Assembly: GCF_036013975.1 (NCBI RefSeq)
Contig: NZ_CP107904.1
Location: 7,349,001-7,413,000 of the forward strand
Source: Kitasatospora sp. NBC_00458
Lineage (GTDB): Bacteria > Actinomycetota > Actinomycetes > Streptomycetales > Streptomycetaceae
Direction of reading: 5' to 3'
Length of the DNA stretch: 64,000 nt
Position 1 is the stretch's first letter. Each line of letters opens with the position of its first letter. The position numbers and the translations under genes were made by a program. The notes below the pieces were generated by a model, which worked only from the letters and a program-made list of their open reading frames with translations, was not told the origin of the DNA and searched no databases. This document shows positions 41,043 through 49,552 of this stretch, piece after piece.

Positions 41043-41951
41043 GTGCCGCGCACCCCCGCCTTCCCCTACACCGAGCACGACCTCGCCCGCTTCCGGGAGA
41101 CCCAGCAGCTCGCCTACCACTGCGCCGAGGAGGTGGCCGCCTGGATCGAACCCGGCGTCACCGAACGGCAGGCGACCGCCGAGCTGCGCCGCCGGCTGGT
41201 CGCCGCCGGGGTGCAGGACTTCTTCCACGTCCCGTTCGCGTGGTTCGGCGACCGGACGGCGTTCCGGCACTTCCGCACCCCGCTGCAGTTCTTCGCCGGC
41301 AACCGCCGCCTGACGGAGGGCATGCCGTACGTGCTGGACTGCGCGCCCGTCGTCGACGGCTACACCGCCGACATCGGCTACGGCGGCAAGGTCGGCGAGA
41401 ACCGCGTCTGGGACCGCCTCGCCGCCGACCTCCAGGTCTACCGCGAGCTGATCCTCGCCGAGGTCCGCGCCCGCAAGCCGCTCGCCGACGTGTACGCGGC
41501 GGTCGACGCGCAGATCGAGGCGCACGGCTACGACAACCGCCACCGCGTCTACCCGGGCCGGGTGATCGGCCACCAGGTCACCCGGACGACCTCCCGCGGC
41601 CCGGCCGGGGTGAACGTCCTCGGCTTCGGAGTGCGTACACTCCAGACGCTCGGCCGCGAGCTGATCAGCGAGCGCCTGCACGGCCGTTCCCCGCTCTGGG
41701 CGGACGGCCGCTCCTCCCGGCACGCTCCCACCCCGGGCCTCTGGGCGGTGGAGCCGCACATCGGCTTCCGGGAGGTCGGGATCAAGTTCGAGGAGCTGCT
41801 GGTGGTCACCGAGGACGACGCGTACTGGCTCGACGACGACCTGCCGCACGTCCGCCGCTGGACGGCGTCCGCCGCCGCGTCCGCCGCCGTCACGGAAACC
41901 GCCGTCACGGACACCGCCGCCGCCACGACCGCCCAGGAGGCGACCCGATGA
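41043..41951 (+). CDS. M24-family (Xaa-Pro aminopeptidase-like) protein
   Basis: 302 residues, GTG start with AAGGAG 7 nt upstream. It has a pita-bread fold with metal ligands as expected: two Asp in DCAPVVDGYTADIGYGG, His in RVIGHQVTRTTS, Glu in WAVEPHIGF and Glu in IKFEELLVV. It lacks the N-terminal domain of true prolidases. A short Ala/Thr/Val-rich tail follows. Its role in an oxygenase-reductase-hydrolase operon is unclear; members of this group also include creatinase-like enzymes acting on non-peptide amides. Confidence 0.85.
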   Translation: MPRTPAFPYTEHDLARFRETQQLAYHCAEEVAAWIEPGVTERQATAELRRRLVAAGVQDFFHVPFAWFGDRTAFRHFRTPLQFFAGNRRLTEGMPYVLDCAPVVDGYTADIGYGGKVGENRVWDRLAADLQVYRELILAEVRARKPLADVYAAVDAQIEAHGYDNRHRVYPGRVIGHQVTRTTSRGPAGVNVLGFGVRTLQTLGRELISERLHGRSPLWADGRSSRHAPTPGLWAVEPHIGFREVGIKFEELLVVTEDDAYWLDDDLPHVRRWTASAAASAAVTETAVTDTAAATTAQEATR

Positions 41952-43771
41952 CGACCAGCCGCGACACCGGCCGCACCGGGCCCACGACCGGACGCACCGG
42001 CCCCCCGGCCCCCCGGACGCCGCACCGCGCCGCCGTCCGCCGCCGGACCGTCCACTCCGGCGGCCTGCCCCTCGCCGTCTTCGAGGAGGGCGACCCGGAC
42101 GCCCCCACCGTCCTGCTGGTGCACGGCTACCCGGACACCCACGTGGTCTGGGACGACGTCGCCGCCGACCTCGCCCGCGACCACCACGTGGTCCGCTACG
42201 ACGTCCGCGGCGCCGGGGCCTCCGGCGTCCCCGCCGGCCGCGAGGGCTACCGCCTGGAGCAGCTGGCCGCCGACCTGTTCGCCGTCGCGGACGCGGTCAG
42301 CCCCGACCGCCCGGTGCACGTGGTCGCCCACGACTGGGGCTCGCTGCAGTCCTGGGAGGCCGTCACCACCCCCGGCGCCGAGGCGCGGCTCGCCTCCTAC
42401 ACCACCATGTCCGGGCCCTGCCTCGACCACATGGGGTACTGGCTGCGCGACCGGTTCCGCCGCCCCACCCCTCGCCACCTGAAGCAACTGCTCGCCCAGG
42501 GCGCCCACTCCTGGTACATCACCGCCTTCCACCTGCCGTTCCTCGCCCCGGGCGTCTGGCGGCTCGGCCTGGCCCGCGCCTGGCCGCGGGTGCTGCGCGA
42601 CCTGGAGGCCGTCACCCCGCGCCCCGGCCACCCGCAGCCCACGCTGCGCCGGGACGCGGTGCGCGGCATCGAGCTGTACCGGGCCAACATGCGGCCCACG
42701 CTGCGCAATCCGCGCGAGCGGCCCACCGAGGTGCCGGTCCAGCTGATCACCCTCACCCAGGACCACTACGTCGGCACCTACCTCTCCGAGGGGCTGGAGC
42801 GCTGGGTGCCGAGGCTGACCCGCCGGACCCTGCGCGCCACCCACTGGTCCGCACTGCTGGAGAAGGGAACCTCCGTGGCCCGGATGGTCCGTGAGCACGT
42901 CGCCCGCACCGAGGCCGGCCGGACCGGCGACGAGGCCGCCGCCGGAACCGCCGACACCACCGGGGACGGCCGGCTGGTCGTCGTCACCGGCGGCGGCAGC
43001 GGCATCGGCCGGGCCACCGCGCTCGCCTTCGCCGAGGACGGCGCCCGGGTGGTGGTCTGCGACCTCGACCTCGACGCGGCCCGCCGCACCGCCGAACTCG
43101 CCGCCCTGATCGGCCCGCCCGCCCACGCCTACCGGGTCGACGTGAGCGACGGCGCGGCCGTCGACGCGTTCGCCCAGCAGGTCGCGGCCGAGCACGGGGT
43201 GCCGGACGTGGTCGTCAACAACGCGGGCATCGGCCACTCGGGGACGTTCCTCCAGACCACCGAGAAGGAGTGGCAGCGCGTCCTGGACGTCAACCTCTGG
43301 GGCGTCATCCACGGCTGCCGTGCGTTCGGCACCCTGATGGCCGACCGCGGCGAGGGCGGCCACATCGTCAACCTGGCCTCCGCCGCCGCCTACCTGCCGT
43401 CCAAGGCGCTCACCGCCTACGCCACCAGCAAGGCCGCGGTCTTCATGCTCTCCGACTGCCTGCGCGCGGAGCTGGCCGGCCAGGGCATCGGCGTCTCCAC
43501 GATCTGCCCCGGCATCGTCAACACCAACATCACCCGCACCTCCACCTTCTCCGCGACCACCGCCGACCAGCAGGCCGCCAAGCAGGCCCGCGCCGCCAGG
43601 CTCTACGCCCGCCGGGGCTTCCCGCCCGAGAAGGTCGCCGCCGCCATCCTGCACGCCGTACGCACCGGGAAGCCGGTCGTCCCCGTCACCCCGGAGGCCA
43701 AGGCCGCCCGCTTCCTCTCCCGCCTCTCCCCGGGCCTGCTCCGCCTGGCCGCCCGCCTCAACGTGACCTGA
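41948..43771 (+). CDS. EphD-like alpha/beta hydrolase-SDR fusion
   Basis: 607 residues, ATG overlapping the previous stop. Residues ~35-310 form an epoxide-hydrolase-type alpha/beta hydrolase: oxyanion LLVHGYPDTHVVWDD, nucleophile Asp in VVAHDWGSLQSW and a His near LRATHWSALLEKG. Residues ~335-600 form a classical SDR: VTGGGSGIGRATA, VNNAGIGHSG, LASAAAYL, YATSKAAVFM. The same fusion is seen in mycobacterial EphD, linked to mycolic acid modification. A lipid or fatty epoxide/alcohol substrate is therefore likely. Confidence 0.9.
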   Translation: MTTSRDTGRTGPTTGRTGPPAPRTPHRAAVRRRTVHSGGLPLAVFEEGDPDAPTVLLVHGYPDTHVVWDDVAADLARDHHVVRYDVRGAGASGVPAGREGYRLEQLAADLFAVADAVSPDRPVHVVAHDWGSLQSWEAVTTPGAEARLASYTTMSGPCLDHMGYWLRDRFRRPTPRHLKQLLAQGAHSWYITAFHLPFLAPGVWRLGLARAWPRVLRDLEAVTPRPGHPQPTLRRDAVRGIELYRANMRPTLRNPRERPTEVPVQLITLTQDHYVGTYLSEGLERWVPRLTRRTLRATHWSALLEKGTSVARMVREHVARTEAGRTGDEAAAGTADTTGDGRLVVVTGGGSGIGRATALAFAEDGARVVVCDLDLDAARRTAELAALIGPPAHAYRVDVSDGAAVDAFAQQVAAEHGVPDVVVNNAGIGHSGTFLQTTEKEWQRVLDVNLWGVIHGCRAFGTLMADRGEGGHIVNLASAAAYLPSKALTAYATSKAAVFMLSDCLRAELAGQGIGVSTICPGIVNTNITRTSTFSATTADQQAAKQARAARLYARRGFPPEKVAAAILHAVRTGKPVVPVTPEAKAARFLSRLSPGLLRLAARLNVT

Positions 43772-43843
43772 GGCCGCGCCTCGTGACACCGTGCACGAGG
43801 AACGTCGACGCCGCAGCAGGCACTCGGACCCCGGAGGTCCACC

Positions 43844-43978
43844 GTGACCCGCACCGCGACGGACGCCGAGGACGAGCCGCCGGCCGAGGCCGCGCCCCGG
43901 AAGCGTCGGTCCTTCCTCGACCGGCTCGCCGAAGGGCGACTTCCGGACCTGACCGGGCCGGCGGACGACAGCGGGTGA
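43844..43978 (+). CDS. Small 44-residue hypothetical protein
   Basis: A 45-codon ORF with GTG start is preceded by GGAGG at 7 nt. The product is acidic at the N-terminus (TATDAEDEPPAEAA), then basic (PRKRRSFLDRLAEGRLPDL) and acidic again at the end. It lies 72 nt after the EphD-like gene and converges with vapC. No known family is recognised. Ribosome binding site and codon bias support it, but it is short. Confidence 0.45.
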   Translation: MTRTATDAEDEPPAEAAPRKRRSFLDRLAEGRLPDLTGPADDSG

Positions 43979-43991
43979 GCGCCCTCCGACC

Positions 43992-44429
43992 TCACAGGTC
44001 GTAGGGCAGGATGCGGAACGCCTTGTGCGTGCTCAGCGGCCGGACGGTGCGGAAGTCGCGTTGGTCGAGCGTCAGTACGGCATCGGTGCGGAACTCCGCC
44101 GCCAGCGCGACGTTGACGGCATCGGCGAGGTCGAGACCGAGGCCTCGGTACCGGGCCCGGAGCGCCTGTGCGACGTCCAGCGTGTCGGCGGTGATCTCAG
44201 GCAGTACCGCACGCCCGGACCGGACCCGGCGGCGCACGTCGTCCATCGCGGCCATCGCCGCCTCCGGTCCGAGGATCCTCCGGGCCAGATGGTCGAGTTC
44301 GCCGAGCAGCACGGGTGACACGACGAGGAGGCCGGCGCCGTCCAGTACCTCGCGTGCGGCGGCGCCGGCCGGATGCGTGCTGTCCAGCGCCGCCAGCAGG
44401 CCCGACGTGTCGGCGACTACGACGATCAC
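43992..44429 (-). CDS. vapC: PIN-domain ribonuclease toxin (VapC)
   Basis: 145 residues, GTG start overlapping the antitoxin stop (GTGA). The acidic PIN residues are in VVADTSGLLAALD, LLGELDHLARRI, LDLADAVNVALAAEF and VLTLDQRDF. These Mg-dependent RNases cleave tRNA or rRNA when not held by VapB. The order antitoxin-toxin, coupling and a promoter inverted repeat all fit a VapBC module. Confidence 0.9.
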   Translation of the reverse strand: MIVVVADTSGLLAALDSTHPAGAAAREVLDGAGLLVVSPVLLGELDHLARRILGPEAAMAAMDDVRRRVRSGRAVLPEITADTLDVAQALRARYRGLGLDLADAVNVALAAEFRTDAVLTLDQRDFRTVRPLSTHKAFRILPYDL

Positions 44430-44704
44430 GCGGCGCCCCGCGTGCTTCCGCCGTCGCCGTCGGCGCGCTTGGTCCGCTCGTACGCCGCGGCCTTGTCGGC
44501 CCAGACGTCCTCCGGGCCCGCCTCGCCCGTGGGTGTGTGGACGGCGCTGAAGAACGGCTCGGTCCAGGTCCGCTTGGACATCGCAGCCAGGTGGATGGCC
44601 TCACGGATTATCTCCGCCTCCGCCCTCCCCTCACGAGCCGCGGCCTCCTTGATCACTGCGAGGTCCTCGGATTCGACGTAGACCGTGGTGCGCTTGAGTG
44701 ACAT
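44426..44704 (-). CDS. vapB: Ribbon-helix-helix antitoxin (VapB)
   Basis: 92 residues. The N-terminal RHH domain reads MSLKRTTVYVESEDLAVIKEAAAREGRAEAEIIREAIHLAAM; the C-terminal part (WTEPFFSAVHTP...EDVWADKAAAYERTKR) should wrap the toxin. RHH dimers bind inverted repeats; the 13-bp repeat at 44698-44733 includes the start codon, so the complex could block both transcription and ribosome access. Confidence 0.85.
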   Translation of the reverse strand: MSLKRTTVYVESEDLAVIKEAAAREGRAEAEIIREAIHLAAMSKRTWTEPFFSAVHTPTGEAGPEDVWADKAAAYERTKRADGDGGSTRGAA

Positions 44705-44733
44705 ATGCGTATGGTACTGCACGCATATGTCAC
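44698..44733. promoter_or_regulatory. Perfect 13-bp inverted repeat, vapBC operator
   Basis: GTGACATATGCGT (44698-44710) and ACGCATATGTCAC (44721-44733) are exact inverted copies separated by 10 bp. Each contains CATATG. The vapB ATG lies inside the left arm. The mirror-image arm carries an ATGTCA facing the other way. Confidence 0.85.
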
Positions 44734-44849
44734 GAGGCCTGCGGTCCAGGCAGCAGGCGCCCGGCGTTCGGACGCGCGCCCGCCCGCCGCCGGGGCCCGC
44801 CGGAAAATGGTCCGGGTGCGGGGCGGGGCGGCCCGTACGATCACGGTCC

Positions 44850-45473
44850 ATGGAGATGAGCACCGCCCTCTGGTCCTTCGCCTTCGTCGTGGGGCTGCTG
44901 ACCCTCACGCCCGGGCTCGACACCGCGCTGATCCTGCGCACGTCCGCGCTGGGGCACCGGCGCCAGGCGTGGGGGGTGGTCCTGGGCATCCAGACCGGGA
45001 CGCTGCTCTGGGGGACGCTCACCTCGGCGGGCGTCACGGCGCTGCTCACCGCCTCGCAGCTGGCGTACGAGATCCTGCGGTGGGCGGGCGCCGCGTACCT
45101 GGTGTGGATGGGGATCGGGATGCTCCGGAGCAAGGGCGGTGACGCCGAGCCGGAGGAGGCGCAGCCGTCCGGCGGCGGGCTGGCGCACGGCTGGCGGCGC
45201 GGCACGCTCACCAACCTGCTCAACCCCAAGGTCGGCGTCTTCTACGTGGCGGTGCTGCCGCAGTTCATCCCGGCGGGGGCGCCGCACTTCGCCGCCGGGG
45301 TGGCGCTGACCTGCGTGCACGTGGTGGAGGGGCTGCTCTGGTCGGCGGTCCTGGTGGGCTTCGCCCAGGTGGTGCGCGGGTGGCTGCGCAGGCCGGCGGC
45401 GCGCCGGGCGATGGACCGGGTGACCGGTCTGGTGGTGGTGGGCTTCGGGGTGCGGCTGGCGGTCTCGGAGTAG
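44850..45473 (+). CDS. LysE/RhtB-family exporter
   Basis: 207 residues, about six membrane helices. It opens LWSFAFVVGLLTLTPGLDTALILRTSALG with the family's PGP-like PG motif, then WAGAAYLVWMGIGMLRS and GTLTNLLNPKVGVFYVAVLPQF, the LysE signature. Members export amino acids or small metabolites. It stands alone and divergent from vapBC. Confidence 0.9.
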   Translation: MEMSTALWSFAFVVGLLTLTPGLDTALILRTSALGHRRQAWGVVLGIQTGTLLWGTLTSAGVTALLTASQLAYEILRWAGAAYLVWMGIGMLRSKGGDAEPEEAQPSGGGLAHGWRRGTLTNLLNPKVGVFYVAVLPQFIPAGAPHFAAGVALTCVHVVEGLLWSAVLVGFAQVVRGWLRRPAARRAMDRVTGLVVVGFGVRLAVSE

Positions 45474-45514
45474 CGACGCCGGACCGTTCGCCGTCCGATG
45501 GACAGTTCGGCGGT

Positions 45515-45808
45515 TCAGCCGGTCAGGCGGCTCAGGCCCTCGCGCAGTTCGTCGGCGTCCATGCAGACGTGCACGTCGACGCTGGCGTTGAACTCCAGCC
45601 AGAACGGCTCGCAGAGGGACGGCAGCGAGGCCTCGTCGGCGATGTCGACGACGACGATCTGGCAGCGCCGGCCGTTGCGGGCGAAGGCGTAGACGGCCTG
45701 GGGCTTGAGGTCGGCGATGATCCGGCCGAGCCTCTCGGCGGCGGCGCCGTCCCTGATGACCTCATTGGCCGTCGCGGTGTCGAGTTCGATCTCCAGCAGG
45801 GCACGCAT
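45515..45808 (-). CDS. Small ferredoxin-fold protein, DUF3303-like
   Basis: 97 residues with AAGGAG 7 nt before the ATG. The sequence (MRALLEIELDTATANEVIRDG, LGRIIADLKPQAVYAFARNGRRCQIVVVDIADEASLPSLCEPFWLEFNASVDVHVCM) has the length and beta-alpha-beta pattern of small dimeric ferredoxin-like proteins such as DUF3303. The function is unknown. It is divergent from another small dimeric alpha-beta protein at 45967. Confidence 0.7.
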   Translation of the reverse strand: MRALLEIELDTATANEVIRDGAAAERLGRIIADLKPQAVYAFARNGRRCQIVVVDIADEASLPSLCEPFWLEFNASVDVHVCMDADELREGLSRLTG

Positions 45809-45966
45809 GGCGGTGCTCCTTCCCCGGGCTCGGGGTGAGTCCTCCCCTCCAGGCTCCCGCCGCGGCGGCGACCACGCAACGTCACCCGCCCGGCGGCGCC
45901 GGATGGCAGGCCGAGGGGGCGGGGGCTGCACTGGGATCGCCACCCCGGCGCGGACAGGAGCACCTC

Positions 45967-46263
45967 ATGGCGATCATCGTGACCCTCGACTTCCCCGACC
46001 TCTCCCAGGCCCAGTACGACGAGGCGGTGGACCGGCTGACCGGTGGCGCGGGGCTGAACAGCCCCGCGGACTGGCCGGTGCGCGGGCTGGTGCTGCACGT
46101 GTCGGGGCCGAACCCGGACGGTCGCGGCTGGCACGTCACCGACGTCTGGGAGTCGCGGGAGGCGTTCGAGCAGTTCGGGGCGGTGCTGCTGCCGATCCTG
46201 CGGGAGCTCGGCGTCGAGTCGGCGCCGCCGCTGATCTGCGAGGCCTACGCCGTGGTCCGGTGA
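45967..46263 (+). CDS. Small dimeric alpha/beta-barrel protein (ABM-like)
   Basis: 98 residues, ACAGGAG 6 nt upstream. MAIIVTLDFPDLSQAQYDEAVDRL, GLVLHVSGPNPDGRGWHVTDVWESREAFEQFGAVLLPIL fits uncharacterised proteins of the antibiotic biosynthesis monooxygenase-like superfamily. No catalytic residues can be assigned. Confidence 0.75.
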   Translation: MAIIVTLDFPDLSQAQYDEAVDRLTGGAGLNSPADWPVRGLVLHVSGPNPDGRGWHVTDVWESREAFEQFGAVLLPILRELGVESAPPLICEAYAVVR

Positions 46264-46290
46264 CCGGCCCGGCGAGGGCAGGCTCGGCGG

Positions 46291-46340
46291 TCCCGCCCGG
46301 TCCCGCCCGGTCCCGCCTGGTCCCGCCTGGTCCCGCCCGG
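46291..46340. repeat. 10-bp tandem repeat, five copies
   Basis: TCCCGCCYGG is repeated five times between two convergent stops (46263 and 46360), followed by related CCCGCC units. It is probably a slippage product that may also hinder transcription. Confidence 0.85.
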
Positions 46341-46359
46341 CGTTCCCGCCCGGGGCCGG

Positions 46360-47577
46360 TCAGGCCGCGTGCGGCTTCCGCACCCGCTCCGGCGCCGCCG
46401 GCTCCGCCGTGCCGGCCACGCCCGCCGGGCCGTCCGCGAGCGCCAGGTCGTGGTGGATCGGCCCGTTCCCGGCGCTCAGCGGCAGGCAGCTGCCGCCCCG
46501 CCGGTGGGCGACGATCTCGGCGGCCACCGAAACGGCGGTCTCCTCGGGGGTGCGGGCACCGAGGTCCAGGCCGATGGGGGAGCGCAGCCGGCCGATCTCG
46601 GTGTCGGTGAGGCCGCTCTCGCGCAGCCTGGCCTCCCGGTCGCGGTGGGTGCGGCGGGAGCCCATCGCGCCGACGTAGCCGACCGGGAGCCGGAGCGCGC
46701 GTTCCAGTAGCGGGATGTCGAACTTGGCGTCGTGGGTGAGCACGCAGAGCACCGTCCGGCCGTCGATCCGGTCGAGCTGGGAGTCCAGGTAGCGGTGCGG
46801 CCAGTCGACGACGACCTGGTCGGCGTCGGGGAAGCGCCGCCGGGTCGCGAAGACGGGGCGGGCGTCGCAGACGGTGACGTGGTAGCCGAGGAACCTGCCG
46901 ATCCGGACGACCGCGGCCGCGAAGTCGATCGCGCCGAAGACCAGCATCCGCGGCGCGGGCACGTAGGACTCGACGAAGAAGGTCACGGTGCCGCGGTCGT
47001 GCTCGTCGCAGGGGCGTCCGTCGAGGCCGAGCACCAACTGCCCGGTGCGTCCGGCGTCGAGCATGGCCCGGGCCTCGCGGACGAGGGCCCGTTCGAGGGC
47101 GGCCACCGTGGTGGGGGCGGGGGAGAGGCCGCCGTGGTGGGTGCCGGCGGTGACGGTGACCGTGGTGCCGACGAGGGCGGCGGGCCCGGCGATGACGCGG
47201 GCGAGGGCGACCGGGGTGCCGGCGGCGACGGCGGCGAGGCCGGTGTCGAGCGCCGGGTCGGTGCCGGGGACGACCGGCTGGACGAAGACGTCGATGATGC
47301 CGCCGCAGGTCAGGCCGACGGCGAAGGCGTCCTCGTCGCTGTAGCCGAACCGCTCCAGCACGGGTCGGCCGGATTCCAGGGCGGCCCGGCAGAGCTCGTA
47401 GACGGCGCCCTCGACGCACCCGCCGGAGACGCTGCCGACGGCCTCGCCGTCCGCGTCGACGGCGAGCGCGGCGCCCGGGTCGCGCGGGGCGCTGCCGGAG
47501 ACCCCGACCACCGTGGCCACGGCGAAGGCGCGGCCGGACGCGTGCCAGGCCTTCAGCTGCTCGGCGATGTCCTGCAT
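46360..47577 (-). CDS. xdhC: XdhC/CoxI-family molybdoenzyme maturation protein
   Basis: 405 residues. The N-terminal XdhC/CoxI domain (FAVATVVGVSGSAPRDPGAALAVDADGEAVGSVSGGCVEGAVYE, LTCGGIIDVFV) precedes a Rossmann XdhC_C domain (MLVFGAIDFAAAVVRIGRFLGYHVTVCDAR, YVGAMGSRRTHRDREARLRESGL). XdhC binds and sulfurates the molybdenum cofactor and delivers it to xanthine dehydrogenase. It lies downstream of the xdh genes on the same strand, separated by a purine permease gene. Confidence 0.93.
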   Translation of the reverse strand: MQDIAEQLKAWHASGRAFAVATVVGVSGSAPRDPGAALAVDADGEAVGSVSGGCVEGAVYELCRAALESGRPVLERFGYSDEDAFAVGLTCGGIIDVFVQPVVPGTDPALDTGLAAVAAGTPVALARVIAGPAALVGTTVTVTAGTHHGGLSPAPTTVAALERALVREARAMLDAGRTGQLVLGLDGRPCDEHDRGTVTFFVESYVPAPRMLVFGAIDFAAAVVRIGRFLGYHVTVCDARPVFATRRRFPDADQVVVDWPHRYLDSQLDRIDGRTVLCVLTHDAKFDIPLLERALRLPVGYVGAMGSRRTHRDREARLRESGLTDTEIGRLRSPIGLDLGARTPEETAVSVAAEIVAHRRGGSCLPLSAGNGPIHHDLALADGPAGVAGTAEPAAPERVRKPHAA

Positions 47578-47691
47578 GGCGGGAGCTCCTTGTCGCTTTC
47601 GAGGGTAGCCGCAGAGGGGTCGGCGGGCGCAGGCGGAGGACCGGCCGCCGGGACGGGCCGCCGTACGGGACGGGCCGACGGGCGGGACGGG

Positions 47692-47723
47692 CCGCCGTAC
47701 GGGAGAACGATCCCGTACGGCGG
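47692..47723 (-). terminator. Terminator of AzgA-type permease gene
   Basis: CCGCCGTACGGGA (47692-47704) pairs perfectly with 47711-47723 around a 6-nt loop, 24 nt after the permease stop. The left arm sequence is duplicated about 40 bp upstream (GACGGGCCGCCGTACGGGA). Confidence 0.75.
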
Positions 47724-47746
47724 CGGTACCGCTCCGGACGGGTCGG

Positions 47747-49234
47747 TCAGTGCACGCCCAGCCAGGACTTGACCGGGGTGAGCGCGAAGTAGACGACGAA
47801 GACGGCGGTCAGGATCCACATCAGCGCGCCGGGCTCGCGCCACTTGCCCTGCCCGGCCTTGATCACCGTGTAGGAGATCACCCCGGCCGCGACCCCGGCG
47901 GTGATGCTGTAGGTGAACGGCATCAGGACGCAGGTGAGGAAGGCGGGGATGGCGACCTCGCGGTCGGACCAGTCGATGTGCCGGGCCTGGCTCATCATCA
48001 TCGAGCCGATGACGACGAGGGCGGCGGAGGCGACCTCGACCGGGACGATGCCGGCCAGCGGGGAGAAGAACAGCATCAGGGCGAAGAGCCCGCCGGTGAC
48101 GGTGGAGGCGAGGCCGGTGCGGGCGCCGTCGCCGACGCCGGTGGCGGACTCGACGAAGACGGTCTGCCCGGAGGCGCCGGCGAGGCCGCCGACCGCGCCG
48201 CCGGCGCCGTCGATGAACAGCGCCTTGGAGAGCCCGGGCATCCGGCCGCGCTTGTCGGCGAGACCGGCCTCGGTGCCGACGCCGATGATGGTGGCCATCG
48301 CGTCGAAGAACCCGGCGAGCACGAGGGTGAAGACGGCGACCGAGGCGCTGATCGCGCCCATGCCCTGCCCGCCGAAGGCGCCGAACAGGTCGACGTCGCC
48401 GAAGAGGCTGAAGTCGGGGGCGGAGACGGGGGAGCCGGGCCAGACCGGTACGGAGTTGCGCCAGGCCTCGGCGGGGACACCGGCGGCCTTGTTGACGACC
48501 ACCGCGAGGACGGTGCCGCCGGCGATGCCGATCAGGATGGCGCCGCGCACGTTGCGGGCCATCAGGACGAAGATGGCGAGCAGGGTGACGCAGAAGACCA
48601 GCACCGGCCAGCCGGCGAGTTCGCCGGTCGGGCCGAGCGAGAGCGGGGTCGGTCCGCCGGTGTGCATGAACCCGGCCTTGAAGAGGCCGATGACGGTGAC
48701 GAAGAGTCCGATGCCGATGGTGATCGCGTGCTTGAGCGGCAGGGGTATGCCGTTCATGATCTTCTCGCGCAGGCCGGAGACGACCAGCAGCACGATCAGC
48801 AGGCCGTAGATGACGCACAGGCCCATCGCCTGCGGCCAGGTGGTGTGCGGGACGACCAGGGCCGAGACGGCGCCGGAGACCGAGAGGCCGGCGGCGAGGG
48901 CGAGCGGCACGTTGCCGACCAGGCCCATCAGGACCGTGGTGACCGCCGCCGCGAGCGCGGTGGCGGTGGTGAGCGCGGCGTGGTCCAGCGTGGCGCCGGT
49001 GGCGTCGGCGCCGCTCAGGATGAGCGGGTTGAGCAGGATGATGTAGGCCATCGCCATGAACGTGGTGACGCCGCCGCGGAGTTCGTTGGCGAGGCTCGAT
49101 CCCCGGGCGGAGATCTTGAAGTAGGCGTCCAGCGCGTTCCCGGGCGCCGCCGGGGCCGACGTGGGGGTGTCGTCCGCGGTGGACTCGGAGGGTCTGTCTT
49201 CAGTGGTGCCGGGCTCCGTGGGGATCCTGGTCAT
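47747..49234 (-). CDS. NCS2-family AzgA-type purine permease
   Basis: 495 residues from ATG 49234, chosen for GGGAG 7 nt upstream. About 12-14 helices follow a Thr/Pro-rich head: LDAYFKISARGSSLANELRGGVTTFMAMAYIILLNPLIL, GIPLPLKHAITIGIGLFVTVIGL, GFFDAMATIIGVGTEAGL, GASGQTVFVESATGVGDGARTGL. This matches AzgA/GhxP transporters of adenine, guanine and hypoxanthine. Between xdhABC-type genes and xdhC it would supply hypoxanthine or guanine to xanthine dehydrogenase. Confidence 0.92.
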   Translation of the reverse strand: MTRIPTEPGTTEDRPSESTADDTPTSAPAAPGNALDAYFKISARGSSLANELRGGVTTFMAMAYIILLNPLILSGADATGATLDHAALTTATALAAAVTTVLMGLVGNVPLALAAGLSVSGAVSALVVPHTTWPQAMGLCVIYGLLIVLLVVSGLREKIMNGIPLPLKHAITIGIGLFVTVIGLFKAGFMHTGGPTPLSLGPTGELAGWPVLVFCVTLLAIFVLMARNVRGAILIGIAGGTVLAVVVNKAAGVPAEAWRNSVPVWPGSPVSAPDFSLFGDVDLFGAFGGQGMGAISASVAVFTLVLAGFFDAMATIIGVGTEAGLADKRGRMPGLSKALFIDGAGGAVGGLAGASGQTVFVESATGVGDGARTGLASTVTGGLFALMLFFSPLAGIVPVEVASAALVVIGSMMMSQARHIDWSDREVAIPAFLTCVLMPFTYSITAGVAAGVISYTVIKAGQGKWREPGALMWILTAVFVVYFALTPVKSWLGVH

Positions 49235-49552
49235 GTCCACTCCCAAGTGTCAAAGGGGGTTGGGGTGGGCGAGCCGACCTGACAGCCAGTCAATGGAGGT
49301 GTGGCACAGGGGGACGATTCGACTCACGGGTGCGCGGGTGGGCCGGTCCGCCGCAGAGCCCCGGCGTGGGAGGCGGCGGACCGTGGTGCGGGGGCGTGCG
49401 GGGGTGCGGGCGCCACCGGGACATGCGGGTGGTGTCCGTGGTGCAGGAGGCGGCGCAGGAGGTGGTGCAGGAGGTGCGGGGATGTGCCGGTGGTGCGCCC
49501 CGGGGCGGCGGGGAAGACGGTCGCCGCCCCGGGGAGGTCCGTGGGCCCGCGG
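49235..49552 (-). other. Gap between xdh molybdo-subunit and permease genes
   Basis: The 318-nt gap contains a terminator hairpin (13 bp, 49498-49510 with 49522-49534) for the xdh operon, then GTGCAGGAGG-type repeats around 49440-49477 and GTGCGGGGG-type repeats near 49385. The permease promoter probably lies close to 49240-49330, but no clear -35/-10 pair was found. No gene is supported. Confidence 0.5.
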
